Source of the DNA: Desulfitobacterium sp038181555
GTDB taxonomy: Bacteria; Bacillota; Desulfitobacteriia; Desulfitobacteriales; Desulfitobacteriaceae
NCBI RefSeq assembly: GCF_038181555.1
Contig: NZ_JBBWUA010000025.1
Coordinates: 1-46,920, forward strand
Reading direction: 5' to 3'
Length of the DNA: 46,920 nt
Below the pieces are notes generated by a model that worked only from the letters and a program-made list of their open reading frames with translations, was not told where the DNA came from and did not search any database. This document shows positions 25,322 through 32,362 of this stretch, piece after piece; position 1 is the stretch's first letter; each line of letters opens with the position of its first letter. The translations under genes were made by a program, and so were the position numbers.

Positions 25322-25348
25322 TTTTACGAGAGAGATAATAGATTTGAG

Positions 25349-25391
25349 GGGCGGTCACTTATGTGCTATTCTGTTGTGACTGCCCTTTTTT
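25349..25391 (+). terminator. Rho-independent terminator
   Basis: GGGCGGTCAC (25349-25358) pairs with GTGACTGCCC (25376-25385), with one G-U pair and a 17-base loop. Six T follow. It closes the run that ends with trpS-scpA-scpB. Confidence 0.85.
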
Positions 25392-25461
25392 GCTTGGGCA
25401 AAAATAATCACCGAAGATATTTTGTAGAGCCTAAAAAATCTAATTTGCCTTCAAAATCGGA

Positions 25462-25490
25462 GTATAAATATACCTTTTCGGGGCATCCTA
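25462..25490 (+). promoter_or_regulatory. Sigma-G/F-type promoter of the ytfI-like gene
   Basis: GTATA (25462-25466) fits GHATR and CATCCTA (25484-25490) fits CATnHTA exactly, with a 17-base spacer. The start codon is 32 bases downstream. It supports forespore expression of ytfI-ytfJ. Confidence 0.7.
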
Positions 25491-25521
25491 AGTTGTTAGG
25501 AAAATTCTCGGAGGGATTAGC

Positions 25522-26169
25522 GTGCAGATTTTAGCACTCTTGGTTGCAGCCTTACTCTGGTTAGGTGTGGTCCTATGGATGCAAGCAAAGTTAGACTTTC
25601 GATATCGTCGTTATGAAGAAAATGACAATATTGAAATTGAACTTTCTGCTTATCGAGGATTGTGGAAATTTAACATGAGTATCCCGACAGTCCAATTGGC
25701 ATGGGAGGATGGACCAACCATTGAAACTACGCAGGAAACAAAAGCTCCCACAGGGGAGAAACGAGTAGGCTTTCAAGCATTGAAAGTTCGGTATCTGCGG
25801 ATAGGCTTTCTCTACGAGCTATTTCCCAATATCCCTTCCTTACTCATAGAATTTAAGCGGGTGAAGAAGAAGTTTTATCGTGGTATTCATTGTACTTCTT
25901 TTGATTGGAAGATAGAGTATGGTCATGAAAACCCTGCGACAACAGCCCTAGTAGCGGGCAGCTTCTGGGGGATGTTAGGATATTCATTGGCAAGAATGTA
26001 CAACCAAATTACGGTAGACACTCAAGAACCCCGAATTATGGTAACGCCCCAATTTAAAAAACCGGGCTTTCAGTGTGATCTTCAATGTAGCTTTCGTTTG
26101 CGCATTGCCCATATTATGCTGGTAGGCTGGGACTTGCTGAGGGTTGTTCTCAGAAGAATTTTAAGGTGA
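25522..26169 (+). CDS. ytfI: DUF2953 sporulation-associated protein (YtfI-like)
   Basis: The 215-residue protein has an N-terminal hydrophobic helix (about 2-20) and a DUF2953-type body with FRYRRYEENDNIEIELSAY, DWKIEYGHENPATTALVAGS and a final basic helical segment. In B. subtilis ytfI (DUF2953) immediately precedes ytfJ, exactly as here. The GTG start follows GGAGGG. A sigma-G-type promoter lies in front. Its molecular role is unknown. Confidence 0.82.
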   Translation: MQILALLVAALLWLGVVLWMQAKLDFRYRRYEENDNIEIELSAYRGLWKFNMSIPTVQLAWEDGPTIETTQETKAPTGEKRVGFQALKVRYLRIGFLYELFPNIPSLLIEFKRVKKKFYRGIHCTSFDWKIEYGHENPATTALVAGSFWGMLGYSLARMYNQITVDTQEPRIMVTPQFKKPGFQCDLQCSFRLRIAHIMLVGWDLLRVVLRRILR

Positions 26170-26176
26170 AATATAT

Positions 26177-26206
26177 GCATATTAATGCCTGAAAATGTCC
26201 ATATTG
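26177..26206 (+). promoter_or_regulatory. Sigma-G-type promoter of ytfJ
   Basis: GCATA (26177-26181) and CATATTG (26200-26206, one mismatch to CATnHTA) are 18 bases apart, 38 bases before the ytfJ start. It would allow ytfJ to be expressed in the forespore independently of ytfI. Confidence 0.55.
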
Positions 26207-26243
26207 TAAATATAATTGAATTAATTTTAAGGGGTGGATAAAC

Positions 26244-26690
26244 ATGGGGAATCATCCCATTGAAGCATTGATGAAGAGTGCAATGGAAAGCATTCAGGCC
26301 ATGGTAGATGTCAATACGATTATCGGTGATCCTGTTGAATCTCCTGATGGTTCGGTGATTATTCCGGTATCCAGGGTATGTTGTGGATTTGCGGCAGGGG
26401 GTAGTGAATTTGTTCCTCCGGAAGGGGATAAGGATGAAGGGGATAAGAAAGATAAACCGACGGCATTTCCCTTCGGTGGCGGTAGCGGTGCCGGGGTATC
26501 CGTTCAACCGGTTGGTTTCCTAGTTGTCGGCCATGGCCAAATACGACTACTGCCCATCGATCACAATGTAGTTATTGACCGCTTGTTCGATGAAATTCCT
26601 AATTTGATGGATAAAATATCAGGCATGATGAAGAAAGAGAAGCCACAAGATCATTTAGACAAGGATGATATCATTATTGTTGATCATTGA
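26244..26690 (+). CDS. ytfJ: Spore protein YtfJ/GerW
   Basis: The 148-residue soluble protein is needed in Bacillus for L-alanine-triggered germination. The family signature is complete: NHPIEALMKSAMESIQAMVDVNTI near the N-terminus, VIIPVSRVCCGFAAGGSEF, a Gly-rich FPFGGGSGAGVSVQPVGFLVV, then a C-terminal acidic end. A short acidic insert (KDEGDKKDK) sits in the middle. The ATG follows AGGGGTGGA. Its neighbours ytfI and spmA-spmB are also spore genes. Confidence 0.93.
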   Translation: MGNHPIEALMKSAMESIQAMVDVNTIIGDPVESPDGSVIIPVSRVCCGFAAGGSEFVPPEGDKDEGDKKDKPTAFPFGGGSGAGVSVQPVGFLVVGHGQIRLLPIDHNVVIDRLFDEIPNLMDKISGMMKKEKPQDHLDKDDIIIVDH

Positions 26691-26713
26691 GACAAGCTTC
26701 CAAGACGAGTAGA

Positions 26714-26751
26714 GCATGTCAAATTTTGCACCAGTGCCAAATTTGGCATGC
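26714..26751. terminator. Long hairpin between ytfJ and spmA (first of two)
   Basis: GCATGTCAAATTT (26714-26726) pairs with AAATTTGGCATGC (26739-26751), with one G-U pair. GCAC/GTGC inside the loop can extend the stem. The tail is only weakly T-rich. Confidence 0.5.
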
Positions 26752-26776
26752 CTTTGTGAAAACACAGTATCCAAGA

Positions 26777-26811
26777 TAACGCCTGAAATCGAGAGATTTC
26801 AGGCGTTATTT
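26777..26811 (+). terminator. Strong terminator between ytfJ and spmA (second of two)
   Basis: A perfect 14-bp stem (26777-26790 with 26795-26808; TAACGCCTGAAATC) closes on a GAGA tetraloop. A short T-run follows. It probably ends ytfI-ytfJ transcription. Confidence 0.75.
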
Positions 26812-26886
26812 ACGAATTATAGAGATAAATGTGTCAAGGTCTAAACCCCCAGCCTCTGTCATAAAATTAGACAAGGGGGGGAGGAC

Positions 26887-27468
26887 ATGGTTAATGCCAT
26901 CTGGTTGTTCATGCTTGCTACAGGCATAATCGTGGCCGCCCTCAATGGGCGGATTGATGTTGTTACGGAGTCGGCCATGGCAGCTGCAGAATTAGGTGTC
27001 GAGACGGCTTTCGGACTCATCGGTGTCATGAGTTTATGGCTGGGACTTATGAAGCTTGCAGAAGATGCGGGCTTTATAAAAGCCCTGGCCCGTTTTTTTG
27101 GGCCGGCGATTCGTAGGCTATTCCCGACACTTCGCGAGGACAGTCCGGCACTTGGCGCAATAATCATGAATTTAAGTGCTAATATTTTGGGATTAGGTAA
27201 TGCAGCTACGCCGTTTGGTCTCAAAGCTATGCAGGAGTTGCAGAAGGAAAACCCTCATCCGGATACAGCCAGCCCAGCCATGATAACATTTCTCGCTTTA
27301 AACACCTCTTGTATCACGTTGGTCCCGGCGACAATCATAGCGATACGCATGAAAGCTCAATCCGTCAATCCCACAGAGATTATCGGTCCTACTATTGTTG
27401 CTACAGGATGTGCCATGACTTTGGCAATCATAGCCGATTATCTGATACGACGGAGGTCAAAATCATGA
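26887..27468 (+). CDS. spmA: Spore maturation protein A
   Basis: A membrane protein needed for spore core dehydration in Bacillus. Its 193 residues carry the nucleoside-recognition (Gate) fold, with about four to five membrane segments. MVNAIWLFMLATGIIVAALNG, LGVETAFGLIGVMSLWLG and LGLGNAATPFGLKAM are characteristic. The ATG follows GGGGGGAGGA. Its stop overlaps spmB by four bases (ATGA). Confidence 0.95.
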   Translation: MVNAIWLFMLATGIIVAALNGRIDVVTESAMAAAELGVETAFGLIGVMSLWLGLMKLAEDAGFIKALARFFGPAIRRLFPTLREDSPALGAIIMNLSANILGLGNAATPFGLKAMQELQKENPHPDTASPAMITFLALNTSCITLVPATIIAIRMKAQSVNPTEIIGPTIVATGCAMTLAIIADYLIRRRSKS

Positions 27469-28004
27469 GTTTCATTGCCGAGATCTCCCGTTGGGCAATT
27501 CCATGCTTGTTGCTGATCATTCCTCTAGCGGCTTATTTTCGCAAGGTTCCGGTCTATGAGTCCTTTGTCACAGGGGCAGAAGAAGGCTTTAGAACGGCAA
27601 TTCGCATTTTGCCCTTTCTCGTGGGCATGCTAGTATCCATCCGTATTTTCGTTGATTCAGGGGCATTAGAGATTCTAGCTCGGCTGCTGCAGCCTGTCTT
27701 TATATTTTTTGGCTTAGATACAGAGCTGACCGCAATCATACCCTTAGCAGTAATGCGACCTTTGAGTGGTTCAGGTGCTTTAGGAGTTGCGACCCAGCTA
27801 ATCAATCAATATGGTCCGGACTCCTTCATTGGCCGCCTGGCTTCCACACTACAAGGCAGCACTGATACTACATTTTTCGTTTTAACTGTCTACTTTGGTT
27901 CGGTAGGTATTAAGAAATATCGCTACGCCCTTAAGTTGGGCCTTCTGGCTGACCTGACTGGATTGGTTGCTTCCCTTTGGATTGTCCATAAGATGTTTTA
28001 TTAA
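27465..28004 (+). CDS. spmB: Spore maturation protein B
   Basis: The 179-residue partner of SpmA, also an integral membrane protein of the Gate family. FVTGAEEGFRTAIRILPFLVG, MRPLSGSGALG and LQGSTDTTFFVLTVYFGSVG are the family signatures. Translation starts within the spmA stop (ATG at 27465), which implies coupling. Together the pair is typical of endospore formers; the transported or sensed molecule is not known. Confidence 0.95.
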   Translation: MSFIAEISRWAIPCLLLIIPLAAYFRKVPVYESFVTGAEEGFRTAIRILPFLVGMLVSIRIFVDSGALEILARLLQPVFIFFGLDTELTAIIPLAVMRPLSGSGALGVATQLINQYGPDSFIGRLASTLQGSTDTTFFVLTVYFGSVGIKKYRYALKLGLLADLTGLVASLWIVHKMFY

Positions 28005-28046
28005 GTGATTCCTTGAGCATACTAAGGAGGATAAGGAGGCCTTGGT

Positions 28047-28844
28047 ATGCTTTTTGTCGTCTTACCCGCTTACAATGAAGAAGCAGCGCTTAGAATATTG
28101 CTTGATGATATACGTGAGGCTTGCCGGAACATCCCCACCCAGATTATTGTGGTCAATGATGCTAGCACCGACCAGACGCTGCAGCTTGCTCAAGACTATG
28201 CCCGCAGCTACCCCCAGGTTCGTGTGGTATCTCATCAAGAAAACAAGGGGTTGGGTGGTAGTTTAATGACGGGATTTAAACAGGTCTTCACCTTGCGGAG
28301 AAGTTTAGCCAAGGAAGGCCTGGTGTGGGAAAAAGGTTACTACCACGATATCATCCTGACGATGGATGCCGATAACACCCATCCTGCGGATCGCATTCCC
28401 CTCATGGTGGAACAAATCAACCTCGGAGCTGATTTGGTGGTAGCTTCTCGTTACGCGCCTGGTGGCAATCAATATGGTCTTCATCCCCTGCGAAAGCTGC
28501 TCTCTTGGGGCGCAGGACAAGTGATGGGACGCTTTTTCCCTGTTGAGGGCCTTAAGGATTATTCCTGTGGCTACCGAGCTTATCGGGCCTCTGTCTTAGA
28601 AAACACCTATTTGATTTATGGTGAGGAACTTATTGAAAGTCGTAGCTTTGCCGGCATGGTGGAGCTTTTAGTAAAAGTGGTGAACTATTGTCGTGATATC
28701 AGGGAGATTCCGTTTGATCTGCATTATGAAAAGAAACAAGGGAGGAGCAAGATGAAAATCTTGGCAACGATTGGGGGATACTTCTCGTTAATCATCCGTC
28801 TGAAGAAGGAAACATGGGGTTGGGTGGAATGGGTCAGAGAGTAA
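28047..28844 (+). CDS. Family 2 glycosyltransferase (polyprenyl-phosphate sugar transferase type)
   Basis: The 265-residue GT-A enzyme has FVVLPAYNEEAAL at the N-terminus, VVNDASTDQT and the metal-binding LTMDADNTHPAD (DxD-like). It lacks C-terminal membrane helices. Proteins of this kind charge a polyprenyl phosphate with a hexose. The next gene is a multi-pass transferase that would use such a lipid-linked sugar. AAGGAGG lies upstream of the ATG, and the end overlaps the next gene by 31 bases. The actual sugar is unknown. Confidence 0.85.
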   Translation: MLFVVLPAYNEEAALRILLDDIREACRNIPTQIIVVNDASTDQTLQLAQDYARSYPQVRVVSHQENKGLGGSLMTGFKQVFTLRRSLAKEGLVWEKGYYHDIILTMDADNTHPADRIPLMVEQINLGADLVVASRYAPGGNQYGLHPLRKLLSWGAGQVMGRFFPVEGLKDYSCGYRAYRASVLENTYLIYGEELIESRSFAGMVELLVKVVNYCRDIREIPFDLHYEKKQGRSKMKILATIGGYFSLIIRLKKETWGWVEWVRE

Positions 28845-30214
28845 AGGGACTTTTGGTTCTCATTCTAGTTGTGGGGGTCTTGCTACGTCTTCAAGGAATT
28901 GAGAATCCGTATTTGGATGATCAGGGTTGGCGCCAGGCCGACACGGCGAGCATGGCAACGAATATGCTGGGACATCTGGGAGATTTTCCTGATGTCCTTT
29001 TTCCTACGCTTAACTATAATGGGGTCGGCCCGCAGCCCGTGGAATTAGAATTTCCTTTCTTGCCCTACCTTCTGGCATGGACCTGGACAATCTTTGGTTG
29101 GAATGACCTTTGGGGGAGACTATGGGCAATCTGCTTTTCTATACTTACTATGATTGGGGTCTACCAATTTGGCAAGCAGACCTTCTCATTTCGCGCAGGG
29201 CTATGGGCAGCTGTCTTCTATGCCATTATGCCTTTAACCACCTATTATGGCAGGACAGTGATGCCAGAGCCTGTGGCTCAGGCGTTCAGCATCTGGGCTT
29301 TAATCGCTGTGATGCATTGGCGAAAGAAACCTTCCTTTATTTGTTTGCTTGGAGCTTCCCTACTCATGTCGGGAGCGATTTTGGCTAAGCTGCCCCAACT
29401 GATGATTTTACCCGTGGCTTTACTGCTTGGCTTTTACCCTTTGCGGGAGATAAAAAAAATGTTAACATATAGTGCCTTATCATTAATTCTTCCTGTGCTA
29501 TACTATAGTTGGGTTCACATGGGGGCAGGGGAGAGCAGTCAATTTGTATCGGGAATTATGTCCTTTCAGGTCATGGGTGACCAGAATAATTATGGGCAAA
29601 ATCTGTTTATGAATCTAAAGAGAGGATTAGGTTTCCCGACTCTTTTGTCCCTGATGGGGTTGGTCATCATGATTCGTAAGGAAAGCTTAAAGAATAACGT
29701 GCATCTTGCCATGATTTTATGGGCAGTAGTTTGCAGTGTTTATCTGGGCGTGATTTGCCTGAGGATTCCCTTGGATTATTATCTTATTCCGATAGCCTTG
29801 CCGATTGCTTTGCTGGCGGGCGTTGCCCTCGATGGAGGAGAACAGGCTCCAACCATTGGAGTTGGAGTGCTAATTGTTTGTTTGCTTTTGACCAGCCAGT
29901 ATACTAACTACAGGCCAAAATATCTATGGAATGAACAAGTTCTCACTCAAGCTGAATGGATTCGTGAGCATACCAAAAAGGAGAGCGTGTTGATTTTAAG
30001 CGATTCTCCGCCGATGACCCTGTATTATGCCCAACGTTATGGTTATCGACTAATCAGTCCTGACGATGAGCAGGCTTGGTTGGATTTACATACTCTACCT
30101 GGGGATTACGTTGTCGCCCTCCCCCATTCCAGAGGGGAGGAGTTCTGGAAACGGATCGAAGAGAGCTTTCCAAAGGTGGGTCCTGGTGTCTATAAAAGAT
30201 TAGGTAAGAATTAA
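28814..30214 (+). CDS. Membrane glycosyltransferase, PMT/ArnT (GT39/GT83-like) family
   Basis: The 466-residue protein has about ten to eleven membrane segments and an extracellular first loop with YLDDQGWRQADTASMATN, where the acidic residues are typical of GT-C catalytic sites. GRTVMPEPVAQAFSIWAL is the second conserved loop. It would transfer sugar from the lipid carrier made by the preceding enzyme to a protein or cell-envelope acceptor. The C-terminal soluble part (about 380-466) resembles the tail of such enzymes. The ATG at 28814 lies inside the previous gene with AGAAGGA four bases away. The acceptor is unknown. Confidence 0.83.
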   Translation: MGLGGMGQRVKGLLVLILVVGVLLRLQGIENPYLDDQGWRQADTASMATNMLGHLGDFPDVLFPTLNYNGVGPQPVELEFPFLPYLLAWTWTIFGWNDLWGRLWAICFSILTMIGVYQFGKQTFSFRAGLWAAVFYAIMPLTTYYGRTVMPEPVAQAFSIWALIAVMHWRKKPSFICLLGASLLMSGAILAKLPQLMILPVALLLGFYPLREIKKMLTYSALSLILPVLYYSWVHMGAGESSQFVSGIMSFQVMGDQNNYGQNLFMNLKRGLGFPTLLSLMGLVIMIRKESLKNNVHLAMILWAVVCSVYLGVICLRIPLDYYLIPIALPIALLAGVALDGGEQAPTIGVGVLIVCLLLTSQYTNYRPKYLWNEQVLTQAEWIREHTKKESVLILSDSPPMTLYYAQRYGYRLISPDDEQAWLDLHTLPGDYVVALPHSRGEEFWKRIEESFPKVGPGVYKRLGKN

Positions 30215-30247
30215 AAGGTTAGAGTTGTGATTTTAGGAGCGGTTGGA

Positions 30248-31003
30248 TTGAAAGATAAGAAGAAAGAACCGGGTGAACGATTGCAAAAGGTTTTAGCACA
30301 GGCAGGGCTTGCTTCGCGACGGCATGCGGAGGAGATCATCCAGCAGGGGCGGGTTCAAGTGAATGGTGAGGTCATTCGGACCTTGGGCACCAAGGTAAGT
30401 CCCGACGATCAGATAGTAGTGGATGGTAACCTGCTTAAAATGCCCCCAAAGAAATATGACTACTATCTATTACACAAACCCACCGGTTATATCACCAGCG
30501 TCACAGATCCCCAAGGGAGAAAAACGGTCATGGACCTGATGCAGGGAATTCCTCGGCGGGTATACCCTGTAGGACGCTTGGATTACGACACGTCGGGATT
30601 GCTTGTTCTAACCAACGATGGAGAACTGGCTCACCGCTTAATGCACCCCTCTTATGGGGTGGAGAAGACCTATCGGGTTGAGGTGCGTGAGCGGATTCCT
30701 AAGCAAGCGAGGCAACGACTAGAAACAGGAGTTGACTTAGAAGACGGGAAAACTGCTCCAGCCAGGGTGCGAGAAGTTGTTCAGATGGGACAAGATCTTC
30801 GCCCTTGCTATGAGATTACCATCCATGAAGGTCGGAATCGCCAAGTCAGACGGATGTTCAAAGCGATCGGGTATCCTTTGATTTCTTTAAAACGGATTCG
30901 CTTTGGTCCTCTTGGGCTTGAGGAGCAGATGGCACCGGGGAATTTTCGCTCCTTAACACCACTGGAAGTCCAGAAATTACGTCAAGAAGTAGAACTAAAA
31001 TAA
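30248..31003 (+). CDS. rluB: 23S rRNA pseudouridine synthase, RluB/RsuA type
   Basis: The 251-residue protein has an N-terminal S4 RNA-binding domain (ERLQKVLAQAGLASRRHAEE) and a pseudouridine synthase domain with the catalytic aspartate in PVGRLDYDTSGLLVLTNDG. It ends with the HEGRNRQVRRMF motif. It most resembles B. subtilis RluB (YpuL), which often lies near scpA-scpB in Firmicutes, as here a few kilobases away. The TTG at 30248 behind AGGAG is preferred; a GTG at 30227 has only a weak site. Confidence 0.9.
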   Translation: MKDKKKEPGERLQKVLAQAGLASRRHAEEIIQQGRVQVNGEVIRTLGTKVSPDDQIVVDGNLLKMPPKKYDYYLLHKPTGYITSVTDPQGRKTVMDLMQGIPRRVYPVGRLDYDTSGLLVLTNDGELAHRLMHPSYGVEKTYRVEVRERIPKQARQRLETGVDLEDGKTAPARVREVVQMGQDLRPCYEITIHEGRNRQVRRMFKAIGYPLISLKRIRFGPLGLEEQMAPGNFRSLTPLEVQKLRQEVELK

Positions 31004-31021
31004 GGACCCCGTTAGGGGTCC
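31004..31021. terminator. Short GC-rich hairpin after rluB
   Basis: GGACCCC (31004-31010) pairs with GGGGTCC (31015-31021) around GTTA, directly behind the stop codon. There is no T-run on the plus side. It could serve both convergent genes. Confidence 0.5.
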
Positions 31022-31056
31022 ATTGTGCTTGTATTTCATAGGCTAAAAGTGAAACA

Positions 31057-31569
31057 CTAATGGGGCATATGTAAGGGGTGGTCCAGCTCCTTATTCCATT
31101 TTTCAATGTCACGTCCACCAAACTTTTGGAGGGCATTTGCTACGGAATTAACTTTTTCTTGATCAGTGGTGATTACGACGAGAAAATGGCCGGTTCTGAC
31201 TTCATGCTCATAATGGCGCGCCCGTTCAGGATTTAATCCGTAGCTTAACAAAGCTTCAACTAAGCCTTGCCCATGGGGACGATGCAGAAGGTCATTGGCC
31301 AAGGGGCCTGCAACCACGCATTCCCCAAGATTCGGGATATCCATGGGAGGAGCTTGAACCAGCCAAGCGTTAAAACGGTCGAAGTTAATTTCTGCGGGAG
31401 CGAAGGCCAGCTCATTGGCAATCTCTTCGTGAAAATCTCCTTGATGGAGAGAGTTTGCCCGGACTATAACAGAAATATAGCTATTCGCTAAAGACTCGCC
31501 TTGGATTTCTTCTACGGCTTCTTTGGTTTGCTGAGGTCCCTTGAATATTGCAAGAATCGTTCTAGACAT
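31057..31569 (-). CDS. Probable general-stress-type protein (YflT-like), function unknown
   Basis: The 170-residue soluble protein opens RTILAIFKGPQQTKEAVEEI, the way YflT/GsiB-neighbour 'general stress' domains begin with a regulatory-like strand and helix. Later, GLVEALLSYGLNPERARHYEHEV and GHFLVVITTDQEKVNSVANAL resemble the segment in which such proteins describe a membrane-lipid- or stress-related alpha/beta domain. The minus-strand ATG has AAGGGGG upstream. It is convergent with rluB and divergent from the next gene. The family call is tentative. Confidence 0.55.
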   Translation of the reverse strand: MSRTILAIFKGPQQTKEAVEEIQGESLANSYISVIVRANSLHQGDFHEEIANELAFAPAEINFDRFNAWLVQAPPMDIPNLGECVVAGPLANDLLHRPHGQGLVEALLSYGLNPERARHYEHEVRTGHFLVVITTDQEKVNSVANALQKFGGRDIEKWNKELDHPLHMPH

Positions 31570-31713
31570 TTTTATCCCCCTTAATAATTTTTGTTAGTAT
31601 ATCCATTGCAAAAGACTTCATTCAGTGAAAAAGAGTGCTTAACACCAAGAAGAGAAGGAGAATCTGAAAACATTGCCGAATAAACAATCTAGAACTGAAC
31701 GAGGAGATGAAAA

Positions 31714-32175
31714 ATGAAGATTCGTATTGGGAATGAGGAACTCACCGAACATATTCGTGTTAGAATCCGCTTGGATTTTCGAGGCGAAGGGAAAAGCGGT
31801 CGTTTTATATTCGGCGGAAAGAGCAGAGAGGAGATTGCCGAGCAAGTTCGCGAGCAAGAAGTGGCCTTGTTAAGAAATGTACCCTTGCAAGGAATATTTT
31901 TAGAGGATATTGATCTAAGCCTTGATTTGTATATCGTCAATGAATCCGATGGTCGGCGTAAACGTGAGGTTGCCTATGCACCAGTTATCTTGACCTTAAG
32001 AATAGAAAATCTAGATGATCTGTTACCGCTTGTCGTCAAGCAAGAATTTCGCAAGATTGAGTTTTTGAGCCCAGAGAACTTGCAGATACATCGACTCGAT
32101 GTGGAGCGACTATTCTTTCGAGTAAGTCAGCACATTCAAGAGGAAATCAAAAAAGCGGAGTTGCGTTTTCAGTGA
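31714..32175 (+). CDS. Conserved hypothetical protein
   Basis: The 153-residue soluble protein is rich in charged residues. It looks to be alpha/beta, with a basic central part (GRFIFGGKSREEIAEQVREQ) and a helical C-terminus (RVSQHIQEEIKKAEL). No family was recognised. The ATG is preceded by CGAGGAGATG. A terminator follows at once, so it is transcribed alone, divergently from the gene on its left. Confidence 0.65.
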   Translation: MKIRIGNEELTEHIRVRIRLDFRGEGKSGRFIFGGKSREEIAEQVREQEVALLRNVPLQGIFLEDIDLSLDLYIVNESDGRRKREVAYAPVILTLRIENLDDLLPLVVKQEFRKIEFLSPENLQIHRLDVERLFFRVSQHIQEEIKKAELRFQ

Positions 32176-32186
32176 TATAAACCATG

Positions 32187-32218
32187 AACCCAGCCTAAAG
32201 TGCTGGGTTTATTTTTTG
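32187..32218 (+). terminator. Rho-independent terminator
   Basis: AACCCAGC (32187-32194) and GCTGGGTT (32202-32209) form a perfect stem with a seven-base loop, then a T-rich tail. Confidence 0.8.
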
Positions 32219-32220
32219 GT

Positions 32221-32254
32221 GTGCCACGTGTTATGTTGTGCCACATGGTATGTT
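32221..32254 (+). repeat. Tandem 17-nt direct repeat upstream of the first lactate permease
   Basis: GTGCCACGTGTTATGTT (32221-32237) is followed directly by GTGCCACATGGTATGTT (32238-32254), identical at 15 of 17 positions. Each copy contains a small palindromic core (CCACGTG, CCACATGG). The place, about 110 bases before the permease start, suits an operator. Confidence 0.6.
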
Positions 32255-32362
32255 TAGATTTTATATAGAAAGGTATGATAATTTCTCAAGAAATGCTAAT
32301 AATAACCTTCGAGCATATCTCGTCAAAAGATGCATCTCTAAAAAGAAAGGTGGAATTATTTC

